In this document: one piece after another, positions 15,668-22,168 of the stretch
Position numbering within the stretch: the first letter of the stretch is position 1
Layout of the letters: the number at the start of each line of letters is the position of its first letter
Made by a program: the position numbers and the translations under genes
The notes under the pieces: generated by a model
The model's database searches: none
Told to the model about the DNA's origin: nothing
What the model saw: only the letters and a program-made list of their open reading frames with translations
Source: Streptomyces roseus
GTDB lineage: Bacteria > Actinomycetota > Actinomycetes > Streptomycetales > Streptomycetaceae
Reading direction: 5' to 3'
Length of the DNA: 36,483 nucleotides
Assembly: GCF_001044425.1 (NCBI RefSeq)
Contig: NZ_LFML01000079.1
Coordinates: forward strand, 58,789 to 95,271

Positions 15668-15710
15668 GGCACCCTGCTTGAGGGCTGAGTCAGCACGGCC
15701 TTGTACCTGA

Positions 15711-15778
15711 AGTCCTCGCGTGTCTTAAGTCGATGACACGGACGGCAGAGCGGTTGAACGTTCCCGTCCGCGTCCGCC
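15711..15778 (-). repeat. HNH-endonuclease tail remnant, copy 1
   Basis: Read on the minus strand, this segment encodes GADADGNVQPLCRPCHRLKTREDF, here cited as GNVQPLCRPCH plus KTRED, the terminal N-x-x-x-L-C-x-x-CH motif of HNH endonucleases. It lacks the upstream catalytic part. The core TGACACGGACGGCAGAGCGG recurs at 16141 and 16921. Confidence 0.75.
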
Positions 15779-15806
15779 CCAACCCTCACCAACATAGGAG
15801 ACAGCC

Positions 15807-16136
15807 ATGTCCGAGACCACGCCCGACGCCAAGGGACCGGCCCCGGTCCAGTACAAGCCCGAAGCAACCGAACCCACGCTCATCCCGGCCGACCAGGTCA
15901 AGCCTGAGGACATCGGGACGCTGTCCATTGAGTACCGCGACGGTCAGCCCGTGGTCGTAGTCAGCGGCGGGACGGCCCTGCCAGCTGGACTGACGGTTGT
16001 CGACGGGTCCGGGGACGCTGTTGCGGTGTACGCGGCTGGTTCCCCCACGGAAGCCGGAGCACGTGGACTTTTGGGGAACTCTTTCAAGTTTCCCGACGCC
16101 GTCCCCTCAGAGGCCGATGATCTTTACGGCAGTTGA
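15807..16136 (+). CDS. Cargo paralogue 2, unknown function
   Basis: A 109-residue protein with the same opening as its neighbours (MSETTPDAKGPAPVQYKPEA, ATEPTLIPADQV, PEDIGTLSIEYRDGQPVVVV, SGGTALP). The tail is different (AVYAAGSPTEAGARGLLG ... SEADDLYGS). ATG 15807 follows ATAGGAGACAGCC. It begins 28 bp after an HNH remnant, and a second remnant follows its stop directly. Function unknown; a small soluble protein with beta-strand character in the conserved part. Confidence 0.75.
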   Translation: MSETTPDAKGPAPVQYKPEATEPTLIPADQVKPEDIGTLSIEYRDGQPVVVVSGGTALPAGLTVVDGSGDAVAVYAAGSPTEAGARGLLGNSFKFPDAVPSEADDLYGS

Positions 16137-16140
16137 GCGG

Positions 16141-16183
16141 TGACACGGACGGCAGAGCGGTTGAGCCTTCCCGTCCGTGCCCG
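16141..16183 (-). repeat. HNH-endonuclease tail remnant, copy 2
   Basis: This is the second copy of the core TGACACGGACGGCAGAGCGG plus TTCCCGTCCG, opposite in coding sense to the cargo genes. The minus-strand reading gives G-K-A-Q-P-L-C-R-P-C-H, so it is more degraded than copies 1 and 3. Confidence 0.7.
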
Positions 16184-16217
16184 AAACCCACACCCTCACC
16201 AACAGCGGGAGACAGTC

Positions 16218-16841
16218 ATGTCTGAAACCACGCCCGACGCCAAGGGACCGGCCCCGGTCCAGTACAAGCCCGCGGCGACCGAACCCACGCTCATCCCGGC
16301 GGAAAAGGTCAACCCCGAGGACATCGGGACGCTCAGCCTGCGCTACACGGACGGTCAGCCCGTCATCGTCGTCAAAGGCGGGAAGTACATTCCCGTAAGT
16401 CTTTCCGTGGCGAATGAAGGCAACCATGTAGCGAGCTACCGGGCTCGGAGCGAACTAGAAGCTCTAGAGGCGTATTTGCTTCCGCCCCAGGGGCTTTTCG
16501 CGGAGAGTGAGGTAAGCGACCTATATCTCCTGCAACCGGACTTTCTCGATCTCCCGCCTGAAGCAACCGGACGGGCGCTCATCCCCGCAGACAAGGTCAG
16601 CTCCGAGGACATCGGCGCACTCAGCCTGCGCTACGTGGACGATCAGCCCGTGATCGTCGTCAGTGGAGGGAAGTACATTCCGGCTTCCCTGCCCTTCGTG
16701 AACGACTCCGGCGCCAGCCCGGAAACGTACGCTGCGCAACGATCGCTCTCGCATGACAAGATGTTCCTTGAAATGGTGTCGGAGGTCGACCTCACCTCAT
16801 CGATGCAATACAGGTTGCACCTTTCGGGCACCGCAAGTTGA
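16218..16841 (+). CDS. Cargo paralogue 3, two fused units
   Basis: A 207-residue protein made of two units. Unit 1 has the family opening (MSETTPDAKGPAPVQYKPAA, LIPAEKVNPEDIGTLSLRY, GQPVIVVKGGKYIPVSL), a variable part and SEVSDLY. Instead of stopping, the chain runs into unit 2 (ATGRALIPADKVSSEDIGAL, SLRYVDDQPVIVVSGGKYIP), which has a different tail. The SEVSDLY point corresponds to the SEADDLYGS end of paralogue 2, so the gene looks like two cassettes joined by loss of a stop and spacer. ATG 16218 follows CGGGAGACAGTC; a longer in-frame start at 16140 would use the HNH remnant as coding sequence and is rejected. Confidence 0.75.
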   Translation: MSETTPDAKGPAPVQYKPAATEPTLIPAEKVNPEDIGTLSLRYTDGQPVIVVKGGKYIPVSLSVANEGNHVASYRARSELEALEAYLLPPQGLFAESEVSDLYLLQPDFLDLPPEATGRALIPADKVSSEDIGALSLRYVDDQPVIVVSGGKYIPASLPFVNDSGASPETYAAQRSLSHDKMFLEMVSEVDLTSSMQYRLHLSGTAS

Positions 16842-16874
16842 TTCGGTGTCTGCGCCCTTGAGAAGCGGGGGTCA

Positions 16875-17085
16875 GAACGGCGGATCCTGAGCCCCGAAGT
16901 CCTCGCGCGTCTTGGACTTGTGACACGGACGGCAGAGCGGTTGAACGTTCCCGTCCGTGTCCGCCCCACCTGCCAGCGCCGTCATCCTCATGGTGAGGGC
17001 TTTTGCATGTCCGCAGGTCAGGCAGTTAGCGTCACATGCAGGTTGCCTACGGCTTGCGAACCGTGACCGGACGGGACCGCAATTC
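16875..17085 (-). pseudogene. HNH-endonuclease remnant, copy 3
   Basis: The longest remnant. The minus strand reads CDANCLTCGHAKALTMRM, then GGADTDGNVQPLCRPCHK and SKTREDF. The Cys pairs and final CH-x-x-KT are kept, but the D-H core expected between them in an active HNH nuclease is not recognisable. The segment 16895-16967 matches copy 1 at 15711-15778, including GAAGTCCTCGCG. It has no start codon in a good context. Confidence 0.65.
17056..17083 (+). repeat. Direct repeat at right edge of cargo
   Basis: GCGAACCGTGACCGGACGGG followed by ACCGCAA is the partner of 15180-15213. It lies just inside the right inverted end of the transposon. Confidence 0.65.
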
Positions 17086-17093
17086 CCCCTGCT

Positions 17094-17151
17094 GGCGTAC
17101 CCGTCACGGAAGCGTGGCCAGAACCAACTTTCCCGCTCAGTCACAGCCGGC
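17094..17151 (-). repeat. Right terminal inverted repeat of ISL3 transposon
   Basis: It contains CCGTCACGGAAGCGTGGCCA, then GAACCAACTTTCCCGCTCAG. Read inward on the minus strand it matches 13452-13507. Confidence 0.8.
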
Positions 17152-17210
17152 CGCTGACCCACCCGGGAAGGCACTCGCACTCGGATTCGAACACGTGTTT
17201 TAGTTAGAGG

Positions 17211-17459
17211 GTGACACCGCACCGCTTCCCCGCCGACCTCCTCGCCCTCCAGAAGACGCGGGAGGAGACTTGCGCCCAGCTCGCGCACACCCCCGCCGGA
17301 GCCGGCACGGCCGCCCTGCGGCGCGCCCTGGTCCTCCTGGACCTCCGCCTTGCCACCCACCCGTACTGGGCCTCTCCAGCCCAGTGGCGGACCGGCGCCG
17401 CCGAGCTGCGCCGCACCGCCCGCACCCAGGACGAGCGGCTCGCCCGCACCCGACCGTGA
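17211..17459 (+). CDS. Small hypothetical protein
   Basis: An 82-residue, Arg/Ala-rich helical protein. The frame has strong third-position GC bias and starts at GTG 17211 behind TTAGAGG. The middle carries LVLLDLRLATHPYWASPAQW. It resembles small proteins found beside DUF6233 genes in Streptomyces accessory regions. Its stop overlaps a GTG that would start the next gene (GTGA), suggesting translational coupling. Function unknown. Confidence 0.65.
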   Translation: MTPHRFPADLLALQKTREETCAQLAHTPAGAGTAALRRALVLLDLRLATHPYWASPAQWRTGAAELRRTARTQDERLARTRP

Positions 17460-18042
17460 GCGATCCCGCCCGAACCGCCAACCCCCCGGTCGGCTCCCAC
17501 CCGTCCGCGTTCTCCTTCCCGACGGCGAGGTCGGTGGGCGCCTGGTCCGCCGGTGGCAGACCGACGCCGGACGGTGGGTGTACGTGGTCGCCCTGCGCGC
17601 GTGGGCCAGCCGCACCGCCAGCACCGGCCAGGACCTGACCGAGGACCTCATCGAGGTCGACGTGCCCAGCGACCGCGTACGGCCCGTCCCGGGGACCTCG
17701 TACGCCAACGTCCCGCTGCTGCGCCGCCAGCACCCCACCCCCGCACCGGCCCCGGCCGCACCCGCGCTGACGGCCCTGGGCCAACCGGTCGAGGCCGGCA
17801 CGGAGATGTGGATCGGGGAACGCGTACGGCGCCCCTCCAACGTGCCGGGCGCCGGCCCGGGGGTACGCCTGCACCGCCCCGGCTGCTGGGCCATCTCCGG
17901 CGGGACGGGGGGACAGCTCTCGACCGACGAGGCCCGGATCATGGTCGCGCGCGACCCCATCGCCAGCGCCTGCGACGTGTGCGACGCCCACCAGATGCTG
18001 AGCGCGGTGATCGGTTCCGCCGCCGACGACACGAGTGCATGA
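17456..18042 (+). CDS. DUF6233-like protein, start or frame uncertain
   Basis: The coding frame from about 17495 reads PPVRVLLPDGEVGGRLVRRW, GRWVYVVALRAWAS, then a Pro-rich linker, and a C-terminal part with GVRLHRPGCWAI, LSTDEARIMV and SACDVCDAHQML. This layout (N-terminal beta domain, linker, RPGCW and C-x-x-C tail) is that of DUF6233 proteins in Streptomyces. The natural start would be the GTG at 17456 overlapping the previous stop, but that GTG is in a different frame from the body. The body frame has no good start nearer than a TTG at 17350 inside the preceding gene. Either an indel near 17480-17500 broke the gene or an unusual start is used. Length from 17456 is therefore not a multiple of three. 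Confidence 0.65.
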
Positions 18043-18111
18043 ACACTGCCGTCAGTCCGTCTTGCATCACATGGAGTCCCGGGGCGGGGGCCAGCGGCGG
18101 GGGAATCGCCC

Positions 18112-18513
18112 TCACCCGTCGGCGACGGCCAGGTTGTGCCACCAGTGACCGCATCCGCCGGAGCAGAAGCGTTCGCGGCGCCGTTCGTCTGCGACCGCGA
18201 GGACCTCGACCAGTAGCCGGAACGCCTTGCGTCGTTCGTCGACAGGGGTGAGGCCGGCGATCTTCCCCAGTTGCTGGTCGATCGGGCCGCAGGTGATCAA
18301 GACCGCAGGGGTGTGCGTCGGGCGCAGCCCGGCACGTCGTATGCTCTCCGGTCCGTCTTCGGTGACGGCGCGCGCTTGCACGCAGTGGTGGCGCAGGAAC
18401 AGGAGTATCTCGGCCTGCTCCTCCGGGCCGTGGGTGTCGAACCACTCGATGCCCTGTGACATCAGGCGCAGGCCTTGGGCCAGTTCGTTGAGGACGATGT
18501 CCCGCTCGGTCAT
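18112..18513 (-). CDS. DUF5958 family protein
   Basis: A 133-residue protein matching the DUF5958 pattern: MTERDIVLNELAQGLRLMSQ, WFDTHGPEEQAEILLFLRHH, CVQARAVTEDGPESIRRAGL and a C-terminal RFCSGGCGHWWHNL. The last part, with Cys-Cys-His-His, could bind zinc. The start lies 2 bp after the stop of the DUF6000 gene, so the two form a tight operon. No function is established for the family. Confidence 0.85.
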   Translation of the reverse strand: MTERDIVLNELAQGLRLMSQGIEWFDTHGPEEQAEILLFLRHHCVQARAVTEDGPESIRRAGLRPTHTPAVLITCGPIDQQLGKIAGLTPVDERRKAFRLLVEVLAVADERRRERFCSGGCGHWWHNLAVADG

Positions 18514-18515
18514 GA

Positions 18516-19142
18516 TCAGCTCCCGCAGGCCAGCGAGGCGAATACCTCAGCGGTCTCGTCGACGAAAGCGCACAGTTGCCCAACGGCCTGTCGACAGTCA
18601 TGCGGGTCGAGAGCCGCCACGGCCCGGACTTCGAGCCATCGGTCCCAGGGACCGGCCGGGGTAAGGAACCGTGTCGCGTACTCGGAGCCGAGAATCTCAT
18701 CGAGGTACAGCAGCGTCCCAAGGACGACTGCCTGGTCGTAGTCGAGGTCGGGGCGCGACAAGTAGTGATCAAGGTATGCGCTGAGCAGTTCGGCATCCGC
18801 TGCAGTACCGAACTTCGCAAGGGCGACGCAGTATGCCGCGCCCGCATACGGCCCCTCGCTGGCCAACAGGAGCCGGCCGATGAGCTGGCGGAACTCGGAC
18901 CTGTGGGCCACAGCAACCAGCCAGGCGGCGGTCTTGCGCTCGCGCCATCCGCCCTCGAAGAGGACGCCGAGCTCCGCTGGAGTGACTTCGTACGCAGCCT
19001 GAGCCAGATCCCGCACGAACGCGGAGCGCTCGACCGGGCTCAACCGAAACACGCTCCCGCCCAACCGAAGGTATCGCCGATCGGGCGTGACGAACCGCCG
19101 AACCAGACCCTGCAACTCGGTATCGCTCCGGACATCACGCAT
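18516..19142 (-). CDS. DUF6000 family protein
   Basis: A 208-residue helical protein with the DUF6000 signature: VTPAELGVLFEGGWRERKTA, AWLVAVAHRSEFR, YAGAAYCVALAKFGTAADAE, LLSAYLDHYLSRPDLDYDQ and VVLGTLLYLDE. The repeated helical pairs resemble HEAT-like packing. I prefer the ATG at 19142 (MRDVRSDTELQGLV) because family similarity begins there and AGGA lies upstream; ATG 19172 and GTG 19199 are longer options. It is the first gene of the pair with DUF5958. Function unknown. Confidence 0.85.
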   Translation of the reverse strand: MRDVRSDTELQGLVRRFVTPDRRYLRLGGSVFRLSPVERSAFVRDLAQAAYEVTPAELGVLFEGGWRERKTAAWLVAVAHRSEFRQLIGRLLLASEGPYAGAAYCVALAKFGTAADAELLSAYLDHYLSRPDLDYDQAVVLGTLLYLDEILGSEYATRFLTPAGPWDRWLEVRAVAALDPHDCRQAVGQLCAFVDETAEVFASLACGS

Positions 19143-19335
19143 AGCCACATCCTGGCCGGGGACGGTACGCATGTGCCACAGGTTTGCCGACTGCCTCACG
19201 GGACCGTAGTTACTGGTTCAGAGAAGAGACGAGTCCGAAGCTGACGATCCCGGTCCATACGGGTCTGGCCATCATGGATCACCACCTTTGACCTGCTGTG
19301 CCGTGCTTGCCGCTTCTTCCCTGCCTGCGACCTGA

Positions 19336-19635
19336 TCACCCGTGTCGGTCCGCTCTCGGCGTCGGCAGGCCGAGCAGCACGGGCCCGCCTGATGCCGCCG
19401 AGTCGATCTGGCCGATCTTGGATTCGGCGCCGGCGAGGCTTACCCGGAGACCTTCGATCTCACCGAGCCAGCCTTCCCGCTCGGCTTCGGCGATCCGGTC
19501 GAGCAGGTTGTCGCGGATCTCCACCAGCCGGCCGCGCTGGGCAGGGTCGGGGCGCAGGAGGGAGCAGCGGACGCAGGCGTGCTCGTGGATGCATGCGGTG
19601 CCGTAGGCGCGGGCGCAGGTGCCGACGGAGATGTT
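19336..19635 (-). pseudogene. Tyrosine integrase C-terminal fragment
   Basis: The minus strand encodes VGTCARAYGTACIHEHACVR, CSLLRPDPAQRGRLVEIRDN, LLDRIAEAEREGWLGEIEGL and KIGQIDSA. This is the characteristic post-catalytic tail of tyrosine-type site-specific recombinases carried by Streptomyces integrative elements. The catalytic domain is missing. Similarity starts abruptly near 19635, where an unrelated plus-strand frame (FLHTQLTDALARTGRDRRKAW) begins, so this looks like a rearrangement junction left by a lost element. Confidence 0.75.
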
Positions 19636-19741
19636 CCTCCACACCCAGCTCACCGACGCCCTCGCCCGCACCGGTCGCGACCGGCGTAAGGCCTGGCCGC
19701 CGAGTGATGGGGGGCAGACGCGCGCGGTGGCACGGTCGTGG

Positions 19742-19999
19742 TCAGGCCACCGTGACGCGTAGGACGTACGGTTGGCCCGTACTGATCGCCTGTGCCTGTT
19801 CCCGGAGGTCCCCATCCGTGAAGCCGAGCAGCGCATCGTCGGCGGCCCGGCGCAGCAGCGGGAGGATCTCGGCGACGGGCCGGCCTCGGTTCGCTGCGGC
19901 GAGCTCGGCGAAGGCCCGCTGGTAGGGGGCTCCGTACGTGCTCGCGCTGTCGGCCAGCAGGTGGTCAAGGTGCTGTCGCTCGATGCTGATCTCGCCCAT
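19742..19999 (-). CDS. Small hypothetical protein
   Basis: An 85-residue protein starting at ATG 19999 (MGEISIERQHLDHLLADSAS) behind GAGGGAG. It is helical, with AFAELAAANRGRPVAEILPL and LLRRAADDALLGFTDGDLRE. The frame is well supported by codon bias. It lies 56 bp downstream of the larger hypothetical gene ending at 20056 on the same strand and is probably in one transcript with it. I do not recognise a function. Confidence 0.65.
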   Translation of the reverse strand: MGEISIERQHLDHLLADSASTYGAPYQRAFAELAAANRGRPVAEILPLLRRAADDALLGFTDGDLREQAQAISTGQPYVLRVTVA

Positions 20000-20055
20000 G
20001 GCCCGCTCCCTCGGTCCTCCGGGGTCCCGTCCGGTCCGGGGCCTCGCCTTCGACG

Positions 20056-21240
20056 CTACGAGGCCGGTCTGACATCGACCCCCGACCGGGCAGCGGCCGC
20101 CTTCTGGCTGATGAGGTCCTGGAGGAGCTCGCGGACGGGTGGCGGCATCATGCCCTCGGTGGCGAGGAGGTGCCACTGGCCGCTGGGAATGCGCTGGTCG
20201 AGCCGCCGGAACTCCCCGAGCTGGTAGAGCAGCATCAAGGTGTCGAGGGCGTGCTGGGTTGGTGGCCAGTCGCGGTCCTTCAGCGTGCTGAGCAGGGCCG
20301 GGGCGGCCGTGAAGCGACTCATCAGCCACTCGCGGGCGGCCTCGCCCGCGTGCCCGGCGGCAAGTTCTTCCTCGACCCGTGTGCTCAGGTCCAGGGCCCA
20401 CTGACGTACACGCTCCGTGGCCTTCCAGGCCCGTGCGAGGTCCTCCAGTGAGGCCGTGGTGGCCAGGTCGCGCAGATGGTCGCGGGCATCGCGCACGGGG
20501 CCGAGAGCCAGATGGTTGTCCTCGGTGAGGACCGCGTCGGCAGCCTCGGGAGCGTCGTTACGGGTGGTCTCGACCAGGGAGGCGATCGGGTTGGCCGTGG
20601 CGGTGGGGTTCATTGCGCGGAGCATGTCGCCGATGTCCTCCATGGACATCGTCCCCGTGATGACTGCGGCAGCAGAGGTCAGCGCGGCATCCTTGGGCGT
20701 GGCGGCCGACGGGCCGGGGTTCTCGTCGAAGGCAGCGAGCTCGGGCGGGGGCCAGGTGTGTCCGGCGGCGCGGGCGAGGCGGGCGATGCCTTCGTCGATC
20801 CGCCGGGCCCGGGCGGGGACCAGGGTCATTGTCAGGCCGGTGTCTGCGATGTGGTCGGCGAGGTCGTCGAGCCGTTGGTCCGGGTCGGTGTCCGGGTCGT
20901 CGTCGCCGGGGACGGTGAGGGTGTCCACCGCGGCGGTGAAGGCGGCCCGTACCGTCTGCTCGGGTACGGGGAGCTCTTCGTCGAACAGGAGCAGTGCCAC
21001 GTCGGCCGGGCGCTTGCCGCGGCCGGCGTGATGGGCGAGGCCGAGGACGAGGTCGAAGCTCTCGGGCGCGGGGGTGGAGGTGCTGCCCCTGCCTCGGCCC
21101 AGGCCTCCGCCGGGGACATTGCCGGGCAGCAGGCGGCGGCTTCTCCAGACCTCCAGCATCTTCGCGGTCACGGTGAAGCCGTGGCGGTGCGCGTGGTCGA
21201 TCAGCAGCTGATCGGCCGAGCTCGGGGTGTCAGTGGACAT
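20056..21240 (-). CDS. Hypothetical protein, helical, 394 residues
   Basis: The frame is long and has consistent codon bias. I start it at ATG 21240 (MSTDTPSSADQLLIDHAHRH); an ATG at 21273 is also possible. The N-terminal part (LLIDHAHRHGFTVTAKMLEV, WRSRRLLPGN) could be a small DNA-binding or winged helix module of the MerR-like kind seen in Streptomyces proteins that sense the row position of a gene. The rest is mainly alpha-helical with no signal peptide, membrane helix or catalytic motif that I recognise. It likely forms an operon with the gene at 19742. Confidence 0.65.
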   Translation of the reverse strand: MSTDTPSSADQLLIDHAHRHGFTVTAKMLEVWRSRRLLPGNVPGGGLGRGRGSTSTPAPESFDLVLGLAHHAGRGKRPADVALLLFDEELPVPEQTVRAAFTAAVDTLTVPGDDDPDTDPDQRLDDLADHIADTGLTMTLVPARARRIDEGIARLARAAGHTWPPPELAAFDENPGPSAATPKDAALTSAAAVITGTMSMEDIGDMLRAMNPTATANPIASLVETTRNDAPEAADAVLTEDNHLALGPVRDARDHLRDLATTASLEDLARAWKATERVRQWALDLSTRVEEELAAGHAGEAAREWLMSRFTAAPALLSTLKDRDWPPTQHALDTLMLLYQLGEFRRLDQRIPSGQWHLLATEGMMPPPVRELLQDLISQKAAAARSGVDVRPAS

Positions 21241-21529
21241 GCCAGGGAAGGTACCGACGCCTCTCCGGGCCATGACCGAGCTTTCACCTCATCCGGTGAC
21301 TCCCCGCGGAACTGAAGCCAAAGGGCTACCCCATGACGTAGCGGTGGCGCCCCGTTAGAGCCCCCCTACCTCCGCCGGGTCACCTCGGAGCTCGTCCGCT
21401 CAAATGGCGTGGAGCTGAGGGGGGGTTGCGTTGCTAATCCCCCGCACCCGCACTGTGCCGCCCAGGACGCGACGTCAGTGCGCGGCTCTTCATGCTCCGC
21501 CCGTCATCACACAGAGACAGGACACCACC
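21241..21529. other. Divergent intergenic region
   Basis: The region lies between the minus-strand gene starting at 21240 and the plus-strand gene starting at 21530, so both promoters should be here. I see no clear operator, RNA gene or additional open frame. Confidence 0.5.
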
Positions 21530-21889
21530 ATGCTCACCGACGTGCTCACCGGCTGGACCGCGGAGACCCTGGGCGGCCTCACGCTGCTGGCGGGGGCCGC
21601 AGCCTGGGGCTGGCTCCGGCGGCGCCGGAACCAGGCCGGCCCCGGCGCGGCCCCGGCCATCGCGGTCGGCGAGGCCGTACGGCCGGTCCGCACCTACACC
21701 CTGCTCGGAGCCCGGGCAGCCGACGGCCAGCCCGTCCACTTGCCCAGCAGCCGCCCCGCCGGCATCCGGGTCACCTGGAGCGGCCCCGCAGGCAAGCGGG
21801 AGCAGTTCGAGTTGACCGACGCGGTGCTGCCGGACGGCACCTACGCGGCTGAGCGCGTATCGGCGTACATAGAGCGCGGCGCCCTGTGA
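21530..21889 (+). CDS. Small single-pass membrane protein
   Basis: A 119-residue protein starting at ATG 21530 behind CAGAGACAGGAC. Residues about 11-28 (AETLGGLTLLAGAAAWGW) form one membrane helix, directly followed by LRRRRNQ, which predicts a cytoplasmic C-terminus. The remaining 85 residues contain beta-rich segments (YTLLGARAADGQPVHLP, GIRVTWSGPAGKREQFEL) and resemble a small cytosolic beta domain. I do not recognise a family. Confidence 0.65.
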   Translation: MLTDVLTGWTAETLGGLTLLAGAAAWGWLRRRRNQAGPGAAPAIAVGEAVRPVRTYTLLGARAADGQPVHLPSSRPAGIRVTWSGPAGKREQFELTDAVLPDGTYAAERVSAYIERGAL

Positions 21890-22168
21890 CTGGAACGTCG
21901 GACCGCCAACCGGGCTGGGGCCGGGATCTCGGTCCGGCTGTCCGATCCGGTGAAGGTGGCGAGGCGGGGTGGTCGTGACATGCGGTTCGCCAAGTCCGCT
22001 GGGACGACAACGGGCCAGAGGGTTCGGCTGATCATGGCGAATCGAGGAGACGGACGGTTCCGCCTTGCAGCTCGGAGTACCAGTAAGGCCTCTGTCACCA
22101 GCCGCAAACGGCGGCGTCCCTACGATGTTCCGGGCGGTACGTGTCTGTTGCGCTCTCGATACGGACGC
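21890..22168. other. Intergenic region with hairpin element
   Basis: No coding frame is convincing. It holds a GTTCGCCAAG motif at 21985-21994 and the left copy of a hairpin element at 22074-22111 (described separately). Confidence 0.5.
22074..22111 (+). repeat. Flanking hairpin element, left copy
   Basis: GGAGTACCAGTAAGGCCTCT, then GTCACCAGCCGCAAACGG, recurs in inverted orientation at 25454-25492. It can fold on itself through CCAGTAA and TCACCAG with G-U pairs. Confidence 0.65.

Larger units (their letters stand above)
13452..17151. mobile_element. ISL3-family transposon with cargo genes
   Basis: Two long inverted ends bound a 3.7-kb block. Reading inward, 13472-13507 and 17129-17094 match at 32 of 36 positions (AGTTGGTTCTGACCGC ...), and similarity continues outward to 13452 and 17151 with two single-base gaps. 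GGTTCTG is a typical ISL3 end motif; the partial ISL3 element at 35653 also starts with GGTTCTG. The left end abuts the stop codon of an intact ISL3 transposase. The right end lies 2 kb beyond the transposase start, so the block includes three cargo genes. A plain ISL3 element would end near 15.15 kb. No target-site duplication is evident. Confidence 0.75.

Noticed and set aside
16140..16217. Longer start for cargo paralogue 3
   Set aside because: It would translate the HNH remnant; the ATG at 16218 has its own ribosome-binding site and the family start MSETTPDAKG.
17180..17200. GGATTCGAAC, similar to a tRNA T-loop on the minus strand
   Set aside because: The flanks do not form the T stem and no acceptor, D or anticodon arms fit. 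It could be an old attachment-site trace but nothing supports this.
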